From: Rhynochetos jubatus
Taxonomy: Eukaryota > Chordata > Aves > Eurypygiformes > Rhynochetidae
Length of the DNA stretch: 64,000 bases
NCBI GenBank assembly: GCA_027574665.1
Contig: CM050648.1
Span: 138,136,175-138,200,174, forward strand
Direction of reading: 5' to 3'
Shown here: positions 12,031-22,822 of the stretch, piece after piece
Position numbering within the stretch: position 1 is the stretch's first letter
Layout of the letters: every line of letters begins with the position of its first letter
Translations under genes and position numbers: made by a program
Notes under the pieces: model-generated
What the model was told of the DNA's origin: nothing
The model's input: the letters and a program-made list of their open reading frames with translations, nothing else
The model's database searches: none

Positions 12031-15000
12031 AGTTCCTTCCACTCCACTGACACAACTGACACACCAGCTCATCCTTCCACCTGGAAATATACTTAAATTT
12101 TATTCCTAAAGAGTGAAAAATATCTCTGAGATAATTGTTTTTAAAGCCTTTTTCCCCCTCCACCATCTGGATTATCTCCAACATATTTTACATTTGAGAT
12201 GCTGGTTTCCATTCTACAGCTATAGACTGGAGGAAAAAAACCCCTCCACTTGAATATTTTTAAGCACAGATTGCAGAGAATTGCAACATACTGACTGTTC
12301 AGGGTGATGAATCTTAGTAAGTCTGATGTTTGCTAGGCTGCATTGCACTTATTCAATATGACATTCAGTACCTGGGATGTGGCAATCTGATGCAACACAT
12401 TTTGGTCACTGACACACCACCACAAACACAGAGACACCTGAGATAATGTGGTTATATTTGGATCCCTTTTTAAAAGGAGTTTTGAAGTTTCCATTTCTTT
12501 TCTGTTAGTACTTTGTTATCTGAGCAGTTTCTCATGTGTTTCCCTTACATATCATTGAAAGAGATTCATGCTGTATTTTCTCATGTGATTGGGGCAGGTT
12601 AGAATGATGTACATCAAGACTTGCAGAAGATTTATGGTAATCATGTCTTAAATTTTGTAATTAGATGACACTGGGATGGGTACTTGTAGCCCCAACACAT
12701 TGGGATTCTGATTCAGCTGTGTCTTTGTATTGATTTCATTGGGATCTGGATGTGTCCTGAGCTGTTGACGATAAGTTTGAATGCCTCTCAAACAAGGACA
12801 TTAGTCATGCAGTTATTTAGTTATCTCAAATGCATAGAAATGCACATAAACTTGCCAGGATCTTTCCTTTCTTTTGTTTTTAGGAATGAATTCATTTCCC
12901 TGTAAAAATATTAACAATAACTTTATTCCTTCATTATCTTTCCTAAAGCTGTAAAGTTATTCTTGCTGCAAAGGACCGTGCAAAGTATAGAACTTCTGCA
13001 ACTGCTTTCTGAGAAAACATCTCTGTAAATGGCAACAGATCATCTGCAGGAGGAACCCTGGAAAAATAGTGGCAATTAAGTGTTGTCATCAAACTTCTTC
13101 AGCCCATTAAGTTGTGCAATTTTGCATATAATCTCCAGTATACTTAACAGAGGAGGAGAGCACCTGGACAAGCAATGGTAAATATAAATCAACAGATAAT
13201 GATGATATTCCTCTTTCAGTCATTACCAAGAGCATCAGAATCTTTAAGCTTATGCATTTAGAAAAATACCCACCTGAACAGATATGGCTAACAGTAATTA
13301 CAGGATATAAACTGATGGATTTGGAGTTGAAGAATTTTCCCTATTCAAAAAGGCTAAAAGCAGAGAGGTAGAAGAATGTTTTCCTCTTCATTTATTTCTC
13401 TTATTTTTTTGTTTGCTTGCCTGTCTCCCTTCCTCTCTTCTCATTTTCACTAATTTGGAGGGTGACAGTGCTGTGCTTCTGCTGCTGTCTGGACTAATGA
13501 TGCTGTTTGCATTTTTGCAGGGGTTACATCGCACTTTTTCCCACCTTCTCTTTGATCTGCAGAGATCTGATCAGTGTAATAAAAGACAATCAGAACTGAT
13601 ATGCCAAGGAACAGAGACTCTCCAAAATTCTACTTGCAGTCTTCATTAATGGCCTTGTCTGTGGAGGGCAAAAGTTTCTAAAGGATCACATATGCTACTA
13701 AAGGAGTTAGTGTTCCTTATTATAAACACAGTAGGCTGTTGCTTTCTACAAATGTTCCTAGTCATTACTACTATTTTTTTTCCTGAAAAATATAAAACTC
13801 TCATTGCTCCTGCCTACAGTATGAGGCATGAGCTAATGATGCTTTGCAAAGAAGTTCAGTCTCGCTGACATGGGAGTGATCCAAACTTAACAATATGTCA
13901 GATTCAAAGTTATCTTTGCTGACATTTCCAAGAGTTGCTACTGGCAATGTAATCCTGGATGTGGATTCACTTACAGTTCTTCAAAAAGCTGTTTAAAATC
14001 AAGATACTGGGTTAAAAAGTCAATGCAAAGAGAAGATTCTTCTTGCTTTTAAAAACATCCTTAATGACACTACTGGAGTTGCAACTCTCAAAAGCTGAAC
14101 TGAATATGGCCCTGAGGACTTTTAACAGTTACATACCAAGTCAAGGCTTGATCCCCTATGCTCTGTGCATCCAAACCTCCCACACAGCTGCCTCTTTCAT
14201 GAAAGCATAATCATAAGAGCAGAGGAACAGTCCCAAGTGCTCAGTGTTACAGCAGCAGAAGGCATTAGCAAACCCCAAACAAGAATTTAGTTTGGATAGT
14301 TACCAAATCCACCAGTTCTATAAATCACCTGAATTCTGGGCCCTCCTCATTATGTGCTGCCATATATCCACATTGCACTGATGTCTTATGATATAGGCAA
14401 ATTAGTTGGATAACTTGTCTATGACAGTTACAGATATTTACCGCAAAATGCCCTCTAACCCAACTGAATGTACACTTTCAAATGTGCCTCAAGTTCATTC
14501 CTATTTACTGGAAACTGATTCCTATGGTGCAAGAGACAATGCTGGATATTATATATGTCACACAGCAGGTTACTATCAGTACTTCAATACTACCAAAACT
14601 GGACTTGAGATACAATGCTAAAGGCTTCAGTGAAATTCACAATGAGGTAAATGGATAGAAATTACTTTTTTCAGAGAATAATGAAGGCTTCGGGGCTCAT
14701 TCTGAGCTCACTGTAGTCATATATTGCTGTAATGCCATCGACATTGGAGAAGATATACTGGATATACACTGTGGTAACTGATATCCAAATTAGTTCTTCA
14801 GTGTTAATTAAATTGCATGACTATGTGAAAGGAAATGATTATGACAATTTGGGCCTTTATCATGCCTGTTTCTTAAAGGAGGAGAAGACAACAGAGCTAA
14901 TGAAGGAAATTAAGTAGATTTTCTGATTCAGGCACAATTTTACTGCTTTCATCCCATCCCCATCACACCCAGATAAAAAGGATCCAAGCCAGAAGGTTTC

Positions 15001-17322
15001 TTCACAAAACTCCATAGCAAATATGAAACTTTGCAGGAAAACTTCATAAATATATTTTTTTAAACATTTAACTTCTTTTTACTTCAACCTTTCCCCTCCA
15101 GTGAAAACATCCATAATGTCCTGGGTTTAGTATTTTACTGGAGTAGGTGGTACTTTGTGCATACCTTTTCCCATGGCATTAATCTGCGTATGTTTAAACT
15201 TGTTTTACCACAGCGCATTAAATATTCTTTACAATGCCAGCAGCTGGCATTAGAAGCGTAGGAAGGCACATGGAGAGCCAATCTGAGGCACATGTTGGGA
15301 TTGCAAACATGACCTTGGAGCCACTGCATTTTTTGTTTTGTGTATGGAGTGGTTGGGGTGTGTAAAACATCAGCATTCAGCAAGGAGAGGAGGGATCCTG
15401 CCCTGCAGGGATAGCCACCTCCCACACTCTGTACCTTGGATGTGTGGTGCCTTGGATGTGTGGATCTTCTAATGCTTCAGCTCTGCCCCTTCTCAAGGTG
15501 TTTCTGTAGCTGGAACAAACCAGTACTTCATCTCTGGGTGCAACATGTTGAGAAACTTTGGACTAGCTCCAGTTCCCATTCATGGCAGGCTCAGCTGTGC
15601 AACTTCTGCAGGAAAAGGGCAGTTCCCTTCTCCTTCATTGCAGCTGGTCTGTCACCATCTCCAGGATCAGGTGTTTTGGATGCAATCCATCTTGCTGAAA
15701 TCTAGGTCACCGCAGTGAAGGTCTCTGACCTACACTCATCATCCTGAGTTCTCATTGAAGCCAAATAAGTCTTGGTCATTATACTCAGAGGAGTTAAATT
15801 GTGATTCACATGATGAAAAATGCAGGAGCCTTCTATGGAGTGAGCTGAATCACTGTCTGCCCTCTTTGCCTGAAATGACCAGATGGGATCCCAGAAATCC
15901 AGATGTGATTTAGACAGCTGTATTATCAACACCTACAAACAGGTGAGCTGAGTCTTGTCCTCTTTGCAACTGTAATCAGTAGAAAGCATAGTAGATCGAG
16001 CTCTTTGTGGGAGTCTAAATCACAGCAGTCCCCCCTTAGCTTATTTTCATTTGGAAATCACAGCTTTTTGGCTTAGGAGTTTTCAACTTAAAACTGGTAA
16101 AAAAAAAAGTGTCTTGTTCAGAATCAGTTACATCATTATCTTATGGTAATAATCAACAGTGAAAAACCTCATTAAATACAAACCTTTCTCCTTCAGGGCA
16201 TAATTCAGTATAAGTGATTTTCCCTTTTTACATTGCTAAACCCCTCTGTCGAACTACCCACAGAGAGAAGAGACCATCTAGACGTCACCCTATGAGTTCT
16301 TCTCAGTAGGACTCTCCTCCTTGTCACTGTGTGGAATTGCATACATCCTCCTACAATAAAGAATATTTTGCCCTTATAGAGACACCATGGGGTCTCTTAC
16401 TTGCTCAGTGTTTCCCTTGCAGCTACCATGAACAATAGTGCAATTTTATTTTATCATTACAGTGCTAAACAATTACTTTCATTCAACTAGAGCAATTTCC
16501 TCAACCTCTGCAAAATCCTGGCACTGATAGCAATATTTTCTATTGGCTTTAAGAATAAATTAGTTGCCTCTGAATGAAGGATGTCTCTGACTGATCTCCA
16601 CTAAAGCAAGATTTACCTGGAGATTTATTGCAGCTTTGCCTTTTTGTTTCCCCATGGGAAAGTTCACAAATGATGCAGCAATCTTGTTCCAGTAATACTG
16701 TGCTTAAACACACTTCACGGATTATTTGGTATTCAGGATGTTCTTCCTGCGTGAAGAGAAAAAATAACCAGTTGGTAAAACCAGTCTGAGATTTTCAAAT
16801 AATATGACAATGAAAGTTTAACAAAACAAATCTTGCCTGCGTCACATTCAGACAATAACCACTCAGAAAGTACCTGTACTGAAATAAATACCTTAATGTG
16901 AGGATTGCAAATCAGTAGAAAAAGGTGAGTGGAATCTCATTGCATTCCTGTGAGGAACAGATATTTACGTTTTATTGGTGAGTAATTTGAATAATGCTAG
17001 TTCAGCAAGTTACACCAAGCTTTAATGAAATCATAAAAAAAATTAAAGTATCCTAATTCCTGGTTCTCTGCTTCAGTAGGTTCCTTTTTAGATTTCTGGC
17101 CCCTCTGGAAAGATTGAATTGAGGCCATACCTACAGCACCTGGCAATTAGCAGGAGCATGGCAAACAGACTCAACCCACAGTTTGTCCACGTGCTGCTGT
17201 GGCCACTGCATCAGAGTCACTGTAGCTGTGCCACTGGGGTGATGAGCACCAGTGAGTTAGTCTCTCAGCAAGGTTTTTGGGTTTGGTACCAGCTTGGGGA
17301 CCGCATTCCCAGCTCAAGACTA
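12031..17322. other. Long unique stretch, no gene seen
   Basis: This 5.3 kb stretch has open frames up to 116 codons (17119-17469, running into the LTR) but none with a recognisable domain. A direct duplication of 'ccttggatgtgtgg' lies at about 15434-15461. The stretch near 16340-16400 has an AATAAA signal followed by 'gcccttatagagacacc', which faintly resembles an LTR end, but I cannot support that call. No exon can be supported. Confidence 0.55.
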
Positions 17323-17992
17323 TGTATTGGGTTTGTGTGGCAAGGTTTTGGTAGCGAGGGGGCTACAGGGGTGGCTTCTGTGAGAAGCTGCTGGCTGGAA
17401 TCTTCCCATATGTCAAACAGACCCAATGCCCACCAGCTCCAAGATGGACCCACTGCTGGACGAGGCTGAGATCATCAGAGATGGTGGTAGTGCCTCTGGG
17501 ATAACGTATTTAAGAAAGGGGCGGGGGGGGAACAGAAGAATGGAGAAGACAGGACAAGAGGAATTGGCCTCAAGTTGTGCCAGGGAAGGTTTAGATTGGT
17601 TATTAGGAAAAATCTCTTCACTGAAAGACTGTGAGGGGTCCTCCCTCTGAGCAGCAGAGAGAACGTGTGATGAACTGACCATAACCCCAATTACCCACCC
17701 TCCTGTGCCGCTTGGGGATGAGAGGTAGGGAAATGGGGAGTAAAGCTGATACCAGGGATGAGGGGAAAGTGGTTTAAGAATTGGTTTTAATTCTCTTTTA
17801 CTCTGATTTCATTGATGGTAAGTTAAATTATTTTTTCCCCAAATTGGGTCTCTTGTCTGTGATGATAATTGCTGAATGATCTCTCCCTGTCCTTGTCTCC
17901 ACCCACAAGCTTTTCATTATATTTTCTCTCCCCTACCCAGCTGAGGAGAGGAGTGACAGCACCTGGCCTACATCCAGGGTCAACCCACCACA
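17323..17992 (+). mobile_element. Solo LTR of an avian endogenous retrovirus (copy A), holding a CR1 segment
   Basis: The left edge reads TGTATTGGGTTTG and the right edge reads CAACCCACCACA, giving the usual TG...CA LTR ends. Between them lie segments characteristic of a high-copy avian LTR: 'caaggttttggtagcgaggg' near the left end, 'gtgatgaactgacc' in the middle and 'ctcccctacccagctgagg' near the right end. I recognise the family from its text but cannot assign a database name. An ERVL-like (class III) origin is my best guess. No internal retroviral region is attached, so this is a solo LTR fossil. At about 670 bp it is shorter than copy B (1,030 bp), and its middle holds a CR1-derived block. 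The flanking five bases (gacta and ctcta) match only partly, so a target-site duplication is not proven. Confidence 0.88.
17545..17632 (+). mobile_element. CR1-derived segment embedded in LTR copy A
   Basis: The run 'acaagaggaattggcctcaa', then 'cagggaaggtttagattgg', then 'tattaggaaaaatctcttca' follows the CR1 ORF2 C-terminal region in sense orientation. It contains neither the CR1 3' tail nor a poly(A), so it was not left by a simple CR1 insertion. LTR sequence resumes immediately after it at 'gtgaggggtcctccctctga'. Confidence 0.75.
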
Positions 17993-18355
17993 CTCTATCT
18001 CTACCATTGGCCCTGCTACCTTGGAGTTTGCACTGTGGGTTTCCTTTCAGAAGAGTTTTCAAGTTCCAGAAATGTTATCCAGACTGTGTCATTTTCCACA
18101 TCAAAGCTAAAATGTATGTGAACACTTGTAAATTTTTGTGGCCCTGAGCAGATGACAGCGAAGTCAATCCAGAAACAGGTCCCACCATTTCCAGTCTTTG
18201 ATGATTATACTTGCTGTAATGTGATTAGGCAAGGGTGTCATTTAAAAATCTGGCTACAGCTGGAGCCAGTGGAGAACCTTGTGAATGCTAACCTTCAACA
18301 GTTGGAATATTTGGCATGAAAGACCAAAAGAGAGGAGTTACAAGTGCAATAATTT

Positions 18356-18392
18356 GGGGGGGGGGGGGGGGGGAGGGAGAGAGCGAGCGAGC
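18356..18392 (+). repeat. G18 homopolymer followed by GA/GAGC-rich microsatellite
   Basis: Eighteen consecutive G bases (18356-18373) are followed by 'agggagagagcgagcgagc'. Long uninterrupted G runs are rare and unstable, and can form G-quadruplexes. On the minus strand this is a C18 tract. The length may be polymorphic or affected by sequencing error. Confidence 0.95.
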
Positions 18393-18602
18393 AGCAAACT
18401 CAATGCCCTCTTCCTCTCTGCCCCAGCTTCAGAGCCAGTGAGCCCAAACAAATAAAATCTGCTGGATTTGGTTTCCTGATGTCTTCCAGCTAAAACTGAT
18501 GGTTTGTATGTGGCTTTAATCCCAGTACTTTCCAGCTCCCAGTTTCTTTTATTTTATTAGTCACCTTTCTGTATCATAAGTAGCTTTAAACCGTAATATT
18601 GC

Positions 18603-18628
18603 TTGTGGAGAATGAAAATTCTCCACAA
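18603..18628. repeat. Perfect inverted repeat, 11-bp arms, GAAA loop
   Basis: The left arm TTGTGGAGAAT (18603-18613) and the right arm ATTCTCCACAA (18618-18628) are exact reverse complements, separated by GAAA (18614-18617). If transcribed on the plus strand it would form a stem capped by a GNRA-type tetraloop. It is not part of any repeat I recognise. It is too short for a typical microRNA precursor. Confidence 0.9.
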
Positions 18629-20779
18629 TAAAAAAGGATTAGTCCATGGAAAATAGTCCTCATGTACAGCTTTTGTTGAGACTACATGGGGGCATTAGGC
18701 TTTTTAGCACTAAAATGGTGATGCCTTTGGAAAGAGTGGAACCGTTGCTCTCTGTGAGATACGAAGGGCCTGATCGCAATCTTATTTATAATGAAGTAAA
18801 TTAATAGTGACTGACAGGAACTCAGGGATTGCTGCACCATTTCAAGCCAGGAATTCAGTTCTTGCAGCGCTGCCTATGACCCCAGTCAGCAGCAGTTACA
18901 TTAGAGGACGTGACAAGAAAGGCTTTCGAAACAATTACAGCATGACCTGCCTATATAGAAGACTCCTTCCAAACCTCCAGTTCAAAGGTTGGTTTGTGCC
19001 TTGAAATATGAGCATCTGTGTCCATCTCTAAAGGCTCAGATAGGTTACTTAGTCATTATTTTAACTTCATTTTTTTACACAGATTCTTCAGTTTCAGAGA
19101 AATCAAGGTATTACATCATCATAGCTGCCATAAAGTCCTCTATTAATCTCACAAGCCTGACAGAAATTGTGTACAACCTGACACATGAGATCTGAATGGA
19201 AAAGCAAACAAAAGACTTCCAGGAAAGCAAGCGTGCCCTTATCCACTCCCTAGGTTAGGCAGGCTTTGTTTTACACGTGCATGGGGACACACTTGTTGTG
19301 TACATAGCAAGATTGATCATATAGTGAACATCTGGAATTCATGCAAATCGCTCCTCAATCAAACACTAAAAGCTCTGTTTTATAGCATTCCGCCAGCTGT
19401 GTTAAAACACATCTGACATCATATCTGCACTCCAGCTGCCCTTGTGCCCACAGGTCTCTCCTTCCCCAGAGAGACACACTCTCTACTGAGGCAACCTGGA
19501 GGAAGAAAAAGGGAGAGGAACCTCCTCCTGCACAAAGGAAAACCAAGCTGATCATAAAACTTGTTTCCTTATAAGCAGCTGGGAAAAGTCACATACAAAT
19601 CATGGTGGTTTGTTTTTGCAGAGATTTGTATGACCATTTCCTCGAGCTTAAAGTCATATGGATTTAAACTGTTTTTAGCTCTATGACTGGCTTTAAATGA
19701 TTCCCAGTACTGAGAGAGTACCCTGAGAGAACATTTTCCCTTTCATACGGTATTGTAACCAGCACGCTAAATCAAAAGTGACTCTGAGGACACTTGAGGG
19801 ATATTTGCTACAGGGAGCAGAGCAGGGATATGGCCAGAAGGAACTGACTGGGACAGAACCACATAGTGGAGAAACTACTACAGGCTCATGGCTTAGAAGT
19901 AGCAGGGGGACAGCTCATCACAGCCCTTGTTCCCCAGTTCTGCTGTCCTATGCCCCAGTCCAAGTCCTGCCTCCACGTCATCTTCAGCCTGTTTCCTGAC
20001 TCTGTTCCCAGTGATTCTCTACCTATGCTCTCTGGTTACGTAGCACAGGGTACATGCCCTACTGCGAGAGTGGCTTACCCAGTACTGGAGGATGGAGGGT
20101 AAACAGTGGGGAGCTGAACTGAACATATCCTGGGCAGGGGACCTGAAAAAAATCTGAAAACTCCACCATTTTATAGTGGTGACTGTTTTCCAGTATGTTT
20201 GTTGAATTCACAGCACAGTGTAGGCCCTTTACTTAAAAAAATAATACACAGTCTGTTAGTTGGGAAACAAATGTGTATTTTAATAAACCTAGTTTTACAA
20301 CAGATGGAAATGTTGAGGATTTACTAGAAAGGAACAGAAATTAGAAACTGAGGATTGTAGAAAACTGGTAAGAGGAGGAAACGAACAAATGCGTAGCCTG
20401 CAGAATTAAGCATAATAACAAAAGAACAAAAGAAATACTAATGATGGTGCTGCTACTTTACTAAACAGAAGTGAGAGAAAGGATAATCTTTTCCAGTGAG
20501 AAGGAAAGAATTTTATGTCAATTAGTAAAAAAGGCATTAAATTAAAATTGAATGCTGCATCTAGATTACTTGCAAGCAGAAAACCTTAAAAGAGCTGTCT
20601 GAGGACCGTGTTATACTGTTGATTGAAAAGATCCAGAAGGCTGAAGGGAAACTAATGCTGGTCTAATATTTGGAATAGAGTAGGTGATATGACCCTGACA
20701 TTCTTCCCAAGCAGAATAATGGCTGGTTAGTATTGGTTTCAATTAGCTTAGAAAGAAAGGAGGCTAAAATAACAAGGCT

Positions 20780-21567
20780 GAGTTAGTGGGAAAGGAGTCT
20801 TGTCAAACTGACTTCAAGCTTATGACTCTATAAACTTAGTTGATAAAGGTCAACATTGGTATAACATACTATGTCTACAAGTTCAAAAGACCATAGTTTG
20901 GCTGTAGATCGCCCAGTAACAAACATGTTACATGGTAGTCAAAACATGACTCCAGTTGCCCCTTCCCTAATGTGACTGCATCAGGGCTTGGTCGTGCATC
21001 AGGTATTCAGGCTTCACAAGGCATTTGGCTTGGGATGCATGTCAATTTATAAGGGAAAATAATTATTAAAAACTACCCGACACACCTAAAATGAATATAA
21101 ATGGCTGTCTCACAATATGATTATCGATGAGAAATCACTAGAAAGTACATGAATTTCTGGTGAGAGGCTGCTGAGGGCTGTTCATCTTCCTAAACCCTTG
21201 AACATTGTTGATGATCTAAAAGAAAACTTGAAATCATTGCTGATAGAATTTGCAGATGACATGTAGGATGGGGACATGATGAATAACAAAGAAGACAAAT
21301 TACTAATAAGGAGTGGTCTGGAACACAAGATTGGTGGATTGCTATGAAACCTATGTGTTTTAATATAGATGACAAGCAAACCAGACATTCAACAGGGAAG
21401 AATAAAGGTTCTTCTTCCACAGCAGGAAGTAGTCTTTAAAAACGGCTCCATGATTCTGACAAATGACCATTGGACAACAGGAGGGGCTTAGGCAAAAGGG
21501 ACAGAGTAGTCCCTGTCTGGGTATATTGAGTAACTGGAGATTACTGAAATACTAGGTATACTCTTGT
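20780..21567 (+). mobile_element. Old CR1 LINE, left part (interrupted by LTR B)
   Basis: This is a heavily decayed CR1-clade reverse transcriptase region. 'cttgtcaaactgacttc' and 'gttgataaaggtcaac' followed by 'ataacatactatgtctac' match the region that encodes the LxDKGxxVDxIYLDF segment. Next come 'aaatggctgtctcacaa', then 'gatgatctaaaagaaaactt', and a still-legible FADD box at 21249-21260 followed by a stop codon (tag). The sequence resembles the crocodile/turtle-like old CR1 type more than the copy at 1450. The element continues at 22598, beyond the LTR that landed in it. Confidence 0.8.
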
Positions 21568-22597
21568 TGTGGTGGGTTGACCCTGACTGATGCCAGAAGC
21601 CCACCAAAGCTACTCTACCACTCCCCTCCTCAGCTGGTCATGGGAGAAACAATATAATAAGAGGCTTATGGGTCAAGACAAGGACAGGGGGAAATCATTC
21701 AGTGATTACTATAATGAGCAAAAAAGACTCAATTTGGGGAAATTAGCTGAATTTATTACCTATCAGATTAGGGTAATGAGAAATAAAACCAAATCTTGAA
21801 ACACCTTCCTCCCACCGCTGCCTTCTTCCCAGACTCAACTTTTCTCCCCATTTCTCTACCTCCTCCTCCCAAGTGGCACAGGGGAATGGGGAATGGGACT
21901 TGTGGTCAGTTCATCACACATTGTCTCTGCTGCTCCTTCATCCTCAGGGGGAGTACCCTCACACTCTTCCCCTGCTCCAGGGTGGGGTCCCTCCCATCGA
22001 CACAGTCCTTCATGAACTTCTCCAATATGAATCCTTCTGATGGGCTGCACTCCTTCACAAGCTGCTCCACAGACTCCAGTCCTTCAGGAGTGGCCTGCTC
22101 CAGCACAGGCTGCCCACGGGGTCACAGCCTCATTTAGGCATTCCCCTAATCTCCCTCATTCCGGCATGGGGTCCTCCCTGGGCTGCAGGTGGGTCTCTGC
22201 TCCACTGTGACCCTCCACGGCTGCAGAACACTGCCAACCTCACCATGGACTGCACCACAGGCTGCCGGAGAATCTCTTCCCCAGCACCTGGAACACCTCC
22301 TCTCCCTCCTTCTCCACTGACCTTGGAGTCTACTGAGTTCTTTCTCTCACATCTTGATCTCTTTCACACTGCTGCTATTTCTCTTTTCAATTTCTCCTCC
22401 CCATTCTTAAACATGTTATTGCAGAGGCACTACCACCATCTCTGATGGGCTTGGCCTCATCCAGCGGTGGGTCTATCTTGGAGCCAGCTGGCATTGGTTC
22501 TGTTCGACATATGGGAAGATTCCAGCCAGCAGCTTCTCACAGAAGCCACCCCTGTAGCCCCCTCGCTACCAAAACCTTGCCACGCAAACCCAATACA
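21568..22597 (-). mobile_element. Solo LTR of the same avian retrovirus family (copy B), nested in old CR1
   Basis: On the plus strand it begins TGTGGTGGGTTGACCC and ends AAACCCAATACA, so on the minus strand it runs TGTATTGGG...ACCCACCACA, like copy A. At 1,030 bp it appears close to full length for this LTR. It includes the middle region with imperfect repeated modules, 'tggagcag' with variants of 'cagcccgtgg', which in plus orientation show as the 'ctgctcca' clusters at 21970-22240. No retroviral internal region adjoins it, so it is a solo LTR fossil. Old CR1 sequence is present on both sides. Flanking five bases (cttgt and gttat) are only partly alike. Confidence 0.9.
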
Positions 22598-22822
22598 GTT
22601 ATAAACCAGGTGAATACTAGATAAATTCTTATTTGAAGTAAGGGATATGATGAGATAGTGAATTATTCACTGTAACAGCTTGCAAGGTTTGTTCTTGACT
22701 CCTTGTCGCTGAAAAAAATATAATCACATTTTTCTAAAGGACTGGGTCAAACAAGAAATCCCATGGCCAGTATTCCGCTCAAGGCCAGATTGCAAGATAC
22801 CTTTTGATTCATAATCTATGAA
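22598..22822 (+). mobile_element. Old CR1 LINE, right part (3' end)
   Basis: The segment 'acatttttctaaaggactgg', then 'caaacaagaaatcccatggc', and the ending 'ataatctatgaa' match the 3' end of old CR1 copies (TTTTTCTAAAAGATATGCTC, TTCAAACAGGAATTAATTC, TATGGCC, AATCTATGAA). This is the continuation of the copy that begins at 20780, split by the LTR. The strand and order agree with one ancestral insertion. Confidence 0.75.

Larger units (their letters stand above)
17993..20779. other. Unique sequence between LTR A and the old CR1
   Basis: No gene is seen. This stretch contains the G18 tract, a GAGC-rich flank and the 11-bp hairpin listed separately. The part from about 20500 to 20780 may be upstream sequence of the old CR1 that starts at about 20780, but I could not match it. 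Confidence 0.5.

Noticed and set aside
14406-14621. Frame with DNAGYYICHTAGYY, which faintly looks like the end of an immunoglobulin V domain.
   Set aside because: No preceding cysteine/tryptophan framework, no convincing splice sites, and stops around it. The resemblance is limited to about ten residues.
16340-16410. AATAAA followed by a stretch that looks like the R/U5 boundary of an LTR.
   Set aside because: No matching LTR ends or family text around it. A polyadenylation hexamer alone is common by chance.
21796-22445. Open frames of 60-113 codons on both strands inside LTR copy B.
   Set aside because: They arise from the repetitive, GC-rich middle of the LTR and do not correspond to retroviral proteins.
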